From Salvelinus alpinus (Eukaryota; Chordata; Actinopteri; Salmoniformes; Salmonidae): a DNA stretch of 64,000 bases. Shown here piece after piece: positions 19,501 to 28,732 of this stretch. The stretch's first letter is position 1, and each line of letters begins with the position of its first letter. The stretch lies in contig NC_092092.1 of NCBI RefSeq assembly GCF_045679555.1, forward strand, positions 7,309,643-7,373,642. The letters run 5' to 3'. The notes beneath the pieces were generated by a model that made no database searches, was not told the DNA's origin, and worked only from the letters and a program-made list of their open reading frames with translations. A program made the position numbers and the translations under genes.

Positions 19501-22500
19501 AGGAAATGAAGGGCCGAGCATGCCCCCTGGGCTTTAGTGGAGCGGGTCAAGAACTTCAAGTTCCTCGGTGTCCCCATCACTAAGGATTTAACATGGTCCA
19601 GACACACCAAGACAGTCATGAAGAGGGCACGACAACAACTTTTCCTCCCCAGGAGACTGAAAATATTTGGCATGGGTCCCCCCAGATCCTCAAAAAGTTC
19701 TACAGCTGCACCATTGAGAGCATATTGACCGGTTGCATCACCGCCTGGTATGGCTAATGTTCGACATCTGACCGTAAGGCCCTACAGAGGGTAGTGCATA
19801 CGGCCCAGCACATCACTGGGGCCAAGCTTCCTGCCATCCAGGACCTAAATACTAGGCGTGTCCGAGGAAGGCCTTAAAACATTGGCAAAGACTCCAGCCA
19901 CCCAAGTCATAGACTGTTCTCTCTACTACCGCATGGCAAGCGGTACCTGAGCGCCAAGTCCAGGTCCAAAAGGCTCCTTAACAGCTTCTACCCCCAAGAC
20001 AAAAGACTCCTGAACAATTAATGAAATGGCCACCTGGACTATTTACATTTTACACTGCTGCTACTCGCTGTTTATTATCTATGCATAGTCACTTTATCCC
20101 TACCTACATGTACAAATTACCTCAGCTAACCTGTACCCAGCACATTGACTCGGTACCGGTACCCCCTGTATATAGTCTAGTTATTGTTAATTTATGATGT
20201 TATTTTTTAATTTTTTAAACTTTAGTTTATTTAGAAATATTTTCTTAACTCTATTTATTGAATGGCATTGTTGGTCAAGGCCTTGTAAGTAAGCAGGTAG
20301 CCTAGTGGTTAGAGCTTTGGGCTAGTAACCCAAAGGTTGCTGGATTGAATCCCTGAGCTGACAAGGTAAAAATCTGTCGCGTAACATGCATTTTTCTCTC
20401 CTTTACTTGACTCAAATGAGAAAGTATATATTTCGCAGTCGTTTTGCATATTGCGCCCTACTTTCTGACTCACCTGAACCCCGGACAAGAATTCCATCTG
20501 TGTGTGGGAATTCGGGAAACTCAGTACCGAGCCGCCCACTGTTGACATACTTCCAAAATGACAAAGTGCAAAGAACCTTTGAAGGTCTCAAAGGGTTCTT
20601 TGGATCAGTATGGTTCTACATAGAACCATCACCCTTCCTACAGAACCCTTGAGGAACCTTCCAAGTGCTAAACATGAGTTTCTGACATTGTATTTTCATC
20701 TAAAATCAGTTTGGCTGAGATCCCGGTGCAGATATCACACGATAGGTTTCCAATATAAATTGTTGATATAATACCAATGGCAAATGTGGAGTATTTAATT
20801 CCAATAATCTCTATTTTTATGTTAGTGTGTGGCATCTCTCCACTCAACAACAAAATAGTGGGAGGTGAAAATGCCCCTGCAGGAAGTTGGCCCTGGCAGG
20901 CAAGTCTCCAAACTTCTGACGGACATGTTTGCGGTGGGTCCCTCGTCAACAAGGTGTGGGTGATGTCTGCAGCCCACTGCTTCACCAGGTGAGTTAGCGT
21001 TAGATAACAGGTGCTTCTACACCTGCATTGCTTTCTGTTTGGGGTTTTAGGCTGGGTTTCTGTACAGCACTTCGAGATATTAGCTGATGTACGAAGGGCT
21101 ATATAAAATAAACTTGATTTGATTTGAGATACAGGGGACATAAAAGTTGTAATACAAATAGATAATTATGTCAGTTATTTGTGATGCAGCTGAGCGCAAC
21201 TCTTGAAATAAGTTTTCCAAAATGTAACTGTCCATTAATTCCATGTTAATCTTATATTTCATCACTTTGATCCATCTTAATTTAGTTACATTTTTCATTC
21301 CAACAAAAAGCTCAGACCCAAATGGTTGGAACATTAGCCTTGGTCGTCAGACCCTGGAGGGAATTAACCCCAACGAAGTGTCCAGAACTGTGGCTGAGAT
21401 CATTATACATCCAGATTACAACGAGTTCACAAAGGACAACGACATCGCTCTGCTCAAACTCTCCTCGCCGGTCAGCTTCACAAACTACATCCGCCCCGTC
21501 TGTCTGGCAGCAAATGATAGTGTTTTCAACAATGGTACTGATAGCTGGGTGACCGGCTGGGGTAACATCAATGAAGGAGGTGAGGACACATTCATGATCC
21601 ATTGTAGGAGATGTTGATGAGATTATGTTTTATGTGAAACAGTATCCCCAGTGGTCACAATGCAGGTGCACACGGAAAAAAATAGTTTCTTATTCTGATG
21701 GAAATTGACAACCTGATGAAAACTGTCCTGAAGTTGTTACCTCCCATTTTTAATCTCCCATCACACATCACTTTATTTCCTTCAGTTCCCCTCCCATCCC
21801 CCCAGGATCTGCAAGAAGTGGAGGTTACAGTTGTGGGGAACAGACAGTGTGACTGCCTCTATTGGGCCGGTTCAATCACAGACAACATGCTCTGTGCTGG
21901 TGATCTGGCAGGGGGCAAGGACTCGTGTCAGGTAAAGTTCACGCTAACCCATCTTGTTCTACTACAGGGCCCAGTTTTTCAAAAGTTATCGATTCGGATT
22001 TCGGCAAGCGGACAGGATTAAACGCATAGAAATAGAATGAATAGAACGGGCGTCCCCATTCAGGTCAATGATACGCCTGTTCTACTCAATATATTCATAT
22101 GCTTTTAATCCGATTGCAGAAATCTGATCAGATAAGTTTTGAAAAACTGGGCCCTGTTCCATTTCATTTCCTAGAGCCTTCTTTTAATGACCTTGCTCCA
22201 TCTTCTCAGGGTGACTCAGGAGGTCCACTGGTGATTCAACAGAACTCTGTCTGGGTCCAGTCTGGGGTTGTTAGTTGGGGTCAGGGCTGCGCTCGGCCTA
22301 ATCTCCCTGGGATCTACACCAGAGTGTCCAGTTACCAGTACTGGATCGACTCCCATATCAGGACCGACAAGCCAGGCTTTGTCCAATTTACCTCCAGTGG
22401 GGTAGATGCTGACAGCGATTACATCTGTTCTGATGTCCCAACAACTACTGTCGACCCCAACCCCTACCCCTCCACCTACTATTACCCTTACCCCTACCCT

Positions 22501-22617
22501 TACCCCTACCCTTACCCCTACCAACACCCCGACCCTTACCCCTACCCTTATACCCTTACCCTTACGAATCCATTTTTGATCATGGGCACAGTTTGTTCAG
22601 CTCCCTTTATTTGCTGA
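16579..22617 (+). CDS. Trypsin-like serine protease (S1A, prostasin/testisin-like), copy A, altered C-terminus
   Basis: Seven exons with GT-AG borders and consistent phases: 16579-16624, 16723-16746, 18274-18327, 20826-20988, 21311-21579, 21786-21931 and 22210-22617, giving 369 aa. Exon 1 encodes a signal peptide ([16 protein letters not shown]). Exons 2-3 encode a Thr/Ser-rich linker (residues 17-41). The propeptide Cys43 and the activation site NNK|IVGG (51/52) follow. Triad His92 (SAAHC), Asp140 (DNDIALL) and Ser237 (GDSGG). Asp231 in KDSCQ at the S1 base and Gly258/Gly268 predict cleavage after Arg/Lys. Sequons at Asn103, Asn164 and Asn170. A Tyr-Pro repeat follows Cys-containing YICSD. 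Compared with copies B-D, 8 extra nucleotides in this repeat shift the frame; the tail ends [17 protein letters not shown] and the hydrophobic anchor is lost. Probably secreted (inference). Exons 1-3 rest on splice logic and four-fold conservation, without transcript evidence. Confidence 0.85.
17250..17882. repeat. Two dispersed teleost repeats in intron 2 (unit A)
   Basis: 17250-17470 starts CAGTGGTGGAAAAAGTACCC and is rich in AAGTAAAAGT motifs, a widespread teleost DNA repeat. 17476-17882 starts CCTCTTAAGGATCTGCGCCT and is a common salmonid repeat that carries the CTCF-like motif. Neither has a gene. Confidence 0.6.
17764..17782. promoter_or_regulatory. CTCF-like motif in intron 2 (unit A)
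   Basis: CCACTAGATGGCAGCAGTG matches the core CTCF consensus (CCACYAGRTGGCRG). It lies inside a dispersed repeat. The counterparts in C and D are intact; in B a 24-bp deletion removes it. Confidence 0.55.
18435..19176 (+). mobile_element. Tc1-like 5' half in intron 3 (unit A)
   Basis: The left end (CAACCGTTCAAAACTTTGGG) and about 650 bp of leader are followed by a transposase start, [20 protein letters not shown], which hits a stop after NEGYSM. The rest is missing, replaced by LINE sequence at about 19177. The 18613-18849 element is inserted in it. Confidence 0.75.
18613..18849 (-). mobile_element. 237-bp TIR element with TAGG duplication (unit A)
   Basis: Begins TGTAAC and ends GTTACA, flanked by TAGG on both sides. 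Unit B has the uninterrupted site (CTACATAGGCGTAC). On the minus strand it contains GGTTCGCGCCC, a pol III B-box-like motif. Same family as 237-440. Confidence 0.8.
19177..20290 (+). pseudogene. Decayed LINE reverse transcriptase remnant in intron 3 (unit A)
   Basis: RT domain blocks are readable across frames: [17 protein letters not shown], then [20 protein letters not shown] (the FADD catalytic box), [15 protein letters not shown] and [14 protein letters not shown], followed by a 3' UTR ending at TTGTAAGTAAGC. Several stops and frameshifts make it non-functional. Rex1/CR1-like by eye. Confidence 0.75.
20293..20379 (+). mobile_element. 3'-truncated tRNA-derived SINE (unit A)
   Basis: An A-box-like TAGCCTAGTGG and a B-box-like GGATTGAATCC mark the tRNA-related head. 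The SINE stops at AAAATCTGTCG and joins CGTAACATGC directly. Unit B has the complete SINE (32208-32406), so this is a deletion endpoint. Confidence 0.75.
20569..20660. repeat. MITE fragment with AAGGGTTCTTTGG arms (unit A)
   Basis: GAACCTTTGAAGG, GGGTTCTTTGGATC and GGTTCTACATAGAACC are related to the palindromic MITE at 15875-16067. Located just upstream of exon 4. Confidence 0.5.
21010..21128. repeat. Dispersed repeat in intron 4 (unit A)
   Basis: GTGCTTCTACACCTGCATTG to ATAAACTTGATTTGATTTGA is a recurrent salmonid SINE/LINE-type end fragment. Present in all four genes. Confidence 0.5.
21964..22157. mobile_element. Hairpin MITE in intron 6 (unit A)
   Basis: ACAGGGCCCAGTTTTTCAAA at the left and its inverted copy at the right (one mismatch over about 27 bp) enclose further self-complementary sequence, making a 194-bp stem-loop element. 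It lies between exon 6 and the exon carrying the catalytic Ser, 52 bp before the acceptor. Confidence 0.75.
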
Positions 22618-23848
22618 GCACCTTGTTCATTCTGATGTTTCTTACCATTTAAATTCTTTCCGTGATGCAGTCAAGGGCAAGGTTTTATTGGCAGTCTGAG
22701 TGCAAGTGCTATTCGTTGGGGAGATGTATCTTTTAAAGTAATGGCTGGCGTGCTCTGGAAGAACGAGAGTTGGGAAGGAGGTATCCTATGGCTGCATATC
22801 CTATCTAGTATATTGTGTGTTCACTTTTCCCTGGGCACATCCGGCTGAGTGAGTGTTGTTTTCAATGGGCCTTACTGTTGTCTTGATTTATTTGTGAAGA
22901 TGGATAACCTGAAATATATTTACTTATTTATTAAAGGGGCAATATGGGATTCAAACCAACAGAGACCATGACACTTTTTTTGTAAAACGCTTAGGGATAG
23001 AGCTGAAGAAATGTATCTCTTAAATTCATAGACAGAGGTTTGGGTACAATGACTGTCTGATAGCATTAACAATGTTTTGTAAGCTTTACAATTTTTTACA
23101 ATTACATTGTTTACAAAAAACATAGTAAAACAAGCTTATATTTTGGCTTGTGTTGAAGTAGGACAGCACTAAGCTCATGAGACATTTTAAGTTACATTCT
23201 TCAAGAATTAATGGCTATATATCATTAAAGATGCACTTTAGTCTCATTTTCATCTCATTTATCACATGATTTATTTAACAAAAGTCATGACATGTCACAA
23301 GTGGGAGAGGCCTTTCCTCTTCTGTTCTCTATTGGTCCTCTAACCACTAATTTGCACAAAACATATATGTTATACCCTTAAGTGGGTGTACATTAATTGG
23401 GATAGATATTGTTTCAACAAGAACGTTTTTTTTTAAAGCTGGAGTGTGTCTAATTTAAAAGTAAAATAATGGTTGTACCGTTCCCAGATTGCCATTTTAA
23501 TATTTGAGAAATGACAAATCCTTTTGCTATGAAAGCTGTATAATAAAAATAAAAAATAAAATGTTCTTTATGGAGCGGCCTGCAGTGGTCTAGTGGTTAG
23601 TGCCACAGCCGACTGGATAAGAGCGTCTGCTAAATGACTAACATGTAAAACGTCTCCTGTCTTTCTTGTCTCTTCTTCTATCTTTCCTATCAATGGGTAA
23701 CACTATGCTTTAAATACACATATGAACCTTTCCTAAAGAAGGCACTGCATTGTGAAACTTTGGTGGAGGTTTACTCATTAAAATGTTGTGAACACATATA
23801 GAGTGTGCGACTTTATTCACATATTAGCCACTATTAAGTAGTTTATAA

Positions 23849-23883
<35 letters not shown>

Positions 23884-24076
23884 AGTAGTAAATAAGGCCT
23901 TTATTATGTCGTATATCAATATATTCTACCTTAATTAAGGGTTCAATTATTAATAAATAAGTCATGTGTTACTGGCCAGTCCTCAATAACATAATTCTAA
24001 TTATTATTAGGCAGTAAATCAATATCATCCGGAGAATATTGAGATTATTGATTTCAGCTTTTATATATTATCATAT
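22618..24076. other. 3' flank of gene A up to the unit boundary
   Basis: No gene. ATTAAA occurs near 22929 and could serve as a polyadenylation signal. A short SINE-like repeat (23571-23640) joins a tRNA-like TGGTCTAGTGG box to the L2-type tail GGATAAGAGCGTCTGCTAAA. A (TA)n tract of 28 nt is at 23856-23883. Confidence 0.6.
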
Positions 24077-24150
24077 CCATGTAGTACAGGGTCAGTGCCA
24101 GTACCATAGCTACAATGTGCAGGGAGACTGGAGTGGCTAAACTGTATGTA

Positions 24151-25415
24151 CAGTTGAAGTCGGAAGTTTACATACACCTTAGCCAAATACATTTAAACTC
24201 AGTTTTTAACAATTCCTGACATTTGATCCTAGTAAAAATTCCCTGTCTTAGGTCAGTTAGGATCACCACTTTATTTTAAGAATGTGAAATTTCAGAATAA
24301 TAGTAGAGAGAATGATTTATTTCAGCTTTTACTTCTTTCATCACATTCCCAGTGGGTCAGAAGTTTACATACACACAATTAGTATTTGGTAGCATTGCCC
24401 TTTAAATTGTTTAACTTGGGTCAAACATTTCAGGTTGCCTTCCACAAGCTTCCCACAATAAGTTGGGTGAATTGTGACCCATTCCTCCTGACAGAGCTGG
24501 TGTAACTGAGTCAGGTTTGTAGGCCTCCTTGCTCGCACACGCTTTTTCAGTTCTGCCCACTAATTCAGATCAGGGCTTTGTGATGGCCACTCCAATACCT
24601 TGACTTTGTTGTCCATAAGCCATTTTGCCACAACTTTGGAAGTATGCTTGGGGTCATTGTCCATTTGGAATACCCATTTGCGACCAAGCTTTAACTTCCT
24701 GACTGATGTCTTGATGTTTCTTCAATTTATCCACATAATTTTCTTTCCTCATGATGCCATCTATTTTGTGAAGTGCACCAGTCCCTCCTGCAGCAAAGCA
24801 CCCCACAACATGATGCTGCCACCCTTGTGCTTCATGGTTGGGATGGTGTTCTTCGGCTTGCAAGCCTCCCCCTTTTTCCTTCAAACATAATGATGGCCAA
24901 ACAGTTCTATTTTTGTTTCATCAGACCAGAGGACATTTCTCCAAAAAGTATGATCTTTGTCCCCATGTGCAGTTGCAAATTGTAGTCTGGCTTTTTTTAT
25001 GGCGGTTTTGGAGCAGTTGATTCTTCCTTGCTGAGCAGCCTTTCAGGTTATGTCGATTTAGGACTCGTTTTACTGTGGATATAGATACTTTTATACCTGT
25101 TTCCTCCAGCATCTTCACAAGGTCCTTTGCTGCTGTTCTGGGATTGATTTGCACTTTTCGTACCAAAGTACATTCATCTCTAGGAGACAGAACGCATCTC
25201 GTTCCTGAGCGGTATGACAGCTATGTGGTCCCATGGTGTTTATACTTGCATACTATTGTTTGTACAGATGAACATGGTACCTTCAGGCATTTGGAAATTG
25301 ATCTCAAGGATGAAACAGACTTGTGGAGGTCTACAATTGTTTTTCTAAGGTCTTGACTGATTTCTTTATGATTTTCTGATGATGTCAAGCAAAGAGGCAC
25401 TGAGTTTGAAGGTAG
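24151..25415 (-). mobile_element. Sleeping Beauty-like Tc1 remnant (unit B)
   Basis: The left IR/DR is complete (outer repeat at 24151, inner repeat near 24354). A minus-strand transposase follows, with [14 protein letters not shown]-like, VKHGGGSIM-like and VRKVQINPRTAAKDLVKMLE (near 25166) segments broken by frameshifts. The right end is missing: the sequence switches to LINE at about 25415. Confidence 0.8.
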
Positions 25416-25750
25416 ACCTTACAATACAAGAGCAACAATAAAATAACAATAAGGAGGCTATACAGGGGTACCGATTCAATGTGCGGGGGTACAGGTTAGT
25501 CGAGGTAATTGAGGTAATACTGTACATATAGGTAGGGGTAAAGTGACTATGCATAGATAAAAAAACAGCGAGTAGCAGCAGCGTAAAAAAAGGGGGGGGG
25601 GGGGGGGGGTCAATGCAAATAGTCCGGGTAACCATCTGATCAGCTCTTCTTCAGTCTTGGCCTGGGGGGAGGAAGCTGTTTAGAAGTCTTTTGAACATAG
25701 ACTTGGCGCTGCGGTTACAAGCGAACATGCTGATCCTTTGTACTCCCACA
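25416..25750 (-). repeat. Reversed LINE 3' end with poly(G) tract (unit B)
   Basis: Reverse complement of LINE 3' sequence like that at about 20040-20180. It includes an 18-G run at 25592-25609 preceded by an A-run. Confidence 0.65.
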
Positions 25751-25855
25751 CCTCTAATTTACCTCTTGTTATGCAACAGCTGTGTTTCAGTTTGTATTCT
25801 GGTTCAGAAGAATAATCTCCAACATGCTCTACGAGATCCACTGTCACGCATCACG

Positions 25856-26278
25856 TACCGTCTAATCCATCGTTCTTCTTCTTTTTTTCCAAAGCTGCCA
25901 TCCAAGAATGTCAAGATTCTTAACATGAACAAACAATGTATTCAGTATATTATACATGTAAAGTGGGTAAAACATTATGTAAACATTTTTAAGTGACCAG
26001 TGTTCAATGACTAGAATACAGTATACACATACTGTATATGACTAAGACCAATATAGTACAAAAACAAATATATGTACTACAGCCAAGTAAATAAGTTGTA
26101 AAAGTAGCTACGATGACTAAGAATACATTGTTTGTTCATGTTAAGAATCTTGACATTCATGAATGACAGCTATGACAACAACAACAAAATGATGGATTGC
26201 ACTGCATTGTTGAAGACAGTTCTGCAAGCAAGAATTTCACTCTGCCTTGTGCACCTGACCAATAAACTTTGATTTGAT
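25856..26278. repeat. Hairpin repeat plus LINE-like 3' terminus (unit B)
   Basis: Inverted arms around CCAAGAATGTCAAGATTCTT (near 25909) and its complement near 26150, ending in CAATAAACTTTGATTTGAT. Confidence 0.65.
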
Positions 26279-26448
26279 ATACACTCAACACCATATGTAT
26301 TTTTATAGTGAAGCTAAGATGTTTAATTTGCCTCTATACTCCAGCATTTTCTTTTCTCGATTTAAGAGCAAATGTTTTATATGAAGCGACCGTAAGCTTT
26401 TATTTTAGGGTATTTTGTAGAGGTGGGCACCAATATTGATATTCTTAT

Positions 26449-27868
26449 GATATTGAAAGCCACCCTTTGCCTTGATGACAGCTTTGCACACTCTTGGCAT
26501 TCTCTCAACCAGCTTCGTGAGGTAGTCACCTGGAATACATTTCAATAAACAGGTGTGCGTTGTTCAAAGTTAATTTGTGGAATTTCTTTCCTTCCTAATG
26601 CGTTTGAGCCAATCAGTTGTGTTGTGACAAGGTAGGGGTGGTATACAGAAGATAGCCCTATTTGGTAAAAGACCAAGTCCATATTATGGAAAGAACAGCT
26701 CAAATAAGCAAAGAGAAATGACAGTCAATCAGTACTTTAAGACATGAAGATCAGTCAATTCGGAAAATTTCAAGAACTTTGAAAGTTTCTTCAAGTGCCG
26801 TTGCAAAAACCATCAGGGGCTATAATGAAACTGTCTCTCATGACGACCGCCACAGGAAAGGAAGACCCAGAGCTTCTTTTGCTGCAGAAGACAAGTTCAT
26901 TAGAGTTACCAGCCTCAGAAATTGCAGCCCAAATAAATGCTTCACAGAGTTCAAGTTACAGACACATCTCAACATCAACTGTTCAGAGGAGACTGTGTGA
27001 ATCAGTCCTTCATGGTCGAATTGCAGCAAAGAAACCACTACTAAAGGACAACAATAATAAGAAGAGACTTACTTGGGCCAGGAAACATGAGCAAAGGACA
27101 TTAGACCGGTGGAAATCTGTTCTTTGGTCTGGTGAGTCCAAATTTGAGATTTTTGGTTCCAACTACCGTGTCTGTGTGAGATGCAGAGTAGGTGAACAGA
27201 TGATCTCTGCATGTGTGGTTCCCACCGTGAAGCATGGAGGAGGAGGGGTGATGGTGTGGGGGTGCTTTGCTGGTGACACCGTCTGTGATTTATTTAGAAT
27301 TCAAGGCACACTTAACCAGCATGTCTACCACAGCATTCTGAAGCGATACGCCATCCTCTCTGGTTTGCACTTAGTGGGGACAATCATTTGTTTTTCAACA
27401 GGACAATGACCCAACACAGCTCCAGGCTGTGTAAGGGCTATTTGACCAAGAAGGAGAGTGATGGAGTACTGCATCAGATGACCTGACCTCCACAATCACC
27501 CAACCTCGACCCAATTGAGATGGTTTGGGATGAGTTGGACCACAGAGTGAAGGAAAAGCAGTCAACAAGTGCTCAGCAATTTGTGGGAACTCCTTCAAGA
27601 CTGTTGGAAAAGCATTCCAGGTGAAGCTGGTTGAGAGAATGCCAAGAGTGTACAAAGCTGTCACCAAGGCAAAGGGTAGCTACTTTGAAGAATCTAAAAT
27701 ATAAAATACTTTTTGATTTGTTTAACACCTTTTTGGGTTACTACATGATTCCATATGTGATATTTCATATTTTTGATGCCTTCAATATTATTCTACAATG
27801 TAGAAAATAGTAAAAATAAAGACAAACCTTTGAGTGAGTAGGTGTGTCCAAACGTTTGACTGGTAGTG
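26449..27868 (+). mobile_element. Tc1-like remnant (unit B)
   Basis: Same truncated start and intact right end as the unit A copy, with [17 protein letters not shown] better preserved. The transposase is still broken by frameshift and stop codons after CFSTGQ. Confidence 0.8.
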
Positions 27869-28029
27869 TATTTGAGCATATCAAGATATTGGTTTATTCT
27901 TACAGTTAATCTACACTATTCTGCATTTTATAAAATGCATACATTACTGCATGAACAAAACCCTGTCACAGACCCTTAACTTAGCATAGCACCTTTTTTT
28001 CCTGGAGAATGTATCTAGAATCTAAACGT

Positions 28030-28222
28030 GTTCTTCGGCTGTCCCCATAGGAGAACCCTTTGAAGAACCCTTTTTGGTTCCAGGTAGAACCCTTTTGGGT
28101 TCCATGTAGAACCCTTTCCCGCAGAGAACTCTACATGTAACCCAAAAATGGTTCTACCTGGAACAAAAAACGGTTGTACCTAGACCCCAAAAAGTGTTCT
28201 CCTATGGGGACACTCGAAGAAC
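28030..28222. mobile_element. Palindromic MITE (unit B)
   Basis: Same hairpin element as 15875-16067 with few substitutions. Confidence 0.7.
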
Positions 28223-28504
28223 CATTTTGGAACCCTTTTTTCTAAGAGTGTACCTAATTGCCCTGCTGATGGCCCATCAACGGTGGGAGGTGTATTCCAA
28301 CTGGTTAGGTAGGTATTTTCTACCAGAACATTCAGAGACATACTGTATGCCTAGTTCCAACTATCCGGATAAAAGAAAGAACCAGAGAAACAGGATAGCT
28401 ATTCTTAGATACAACATATAATAGTGTGGGTGCACTTGTCACAACGACAGTACATGTCATAGAGATCATTCGTTGTTGTCATTGACCAGCCCCATTGTCT
28501 ACAG

Positions 28505-28512
28505 TAAATAAG
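28505..28512 (+). promoter_or_regulatory. TATA-like box of protease gene B
   Basis: TAAATAAG stands in place of the TATATAAG of unit A, 228 bp upstream of the predicted ATG. Confidence 0.4.
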
Positions 28513-28732
28513 AGTCGTACATGTATAGGGCCAACCCAACAGAGCTACACAGAAGAAAGGTTGAATGCACAGATACAGGTGAGCTCGTCTAACATATTTG
28601 TGAATGAAGCCAGTTTTGAAGAAGGGGATAATGATATTCGTGGGTATGACGATAATGATAATCATGATGATAAACATAATGATAAACATGATAATCATGT
28701 TATGATAATCATGTTATAAGGAGCTTCTGACA

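Noticed and set aside
20777-20825. ATG at 20777 as the start of protease gene A (and 36679, 48834, 61664)
   Set aside because: The leader it would add is mildly hydrophobic, but TTTTTATGTTAG just before TGTGTGG is a good acceptor. Exons 1-3 upstream supply a better signal peptide in matching phase in all four units. Alternative start use is not excluded.
20668-21141. 157-codon minus-strand frame opposite exon 4 (also at 48725 and 61555)
   Set aside because: Antisense to the protease exon and its flank, with no recognisable domain; conserved only because the DNA is duplicated.
22216-22527. Minus-strand frame rich in Val-Gly-Val-Arg
   Set aside because: Complement of the Tyr-Pro repeat exon; the repeat codons create it. 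Same for 38120-38485, 50273-50638 and 63103-63474.
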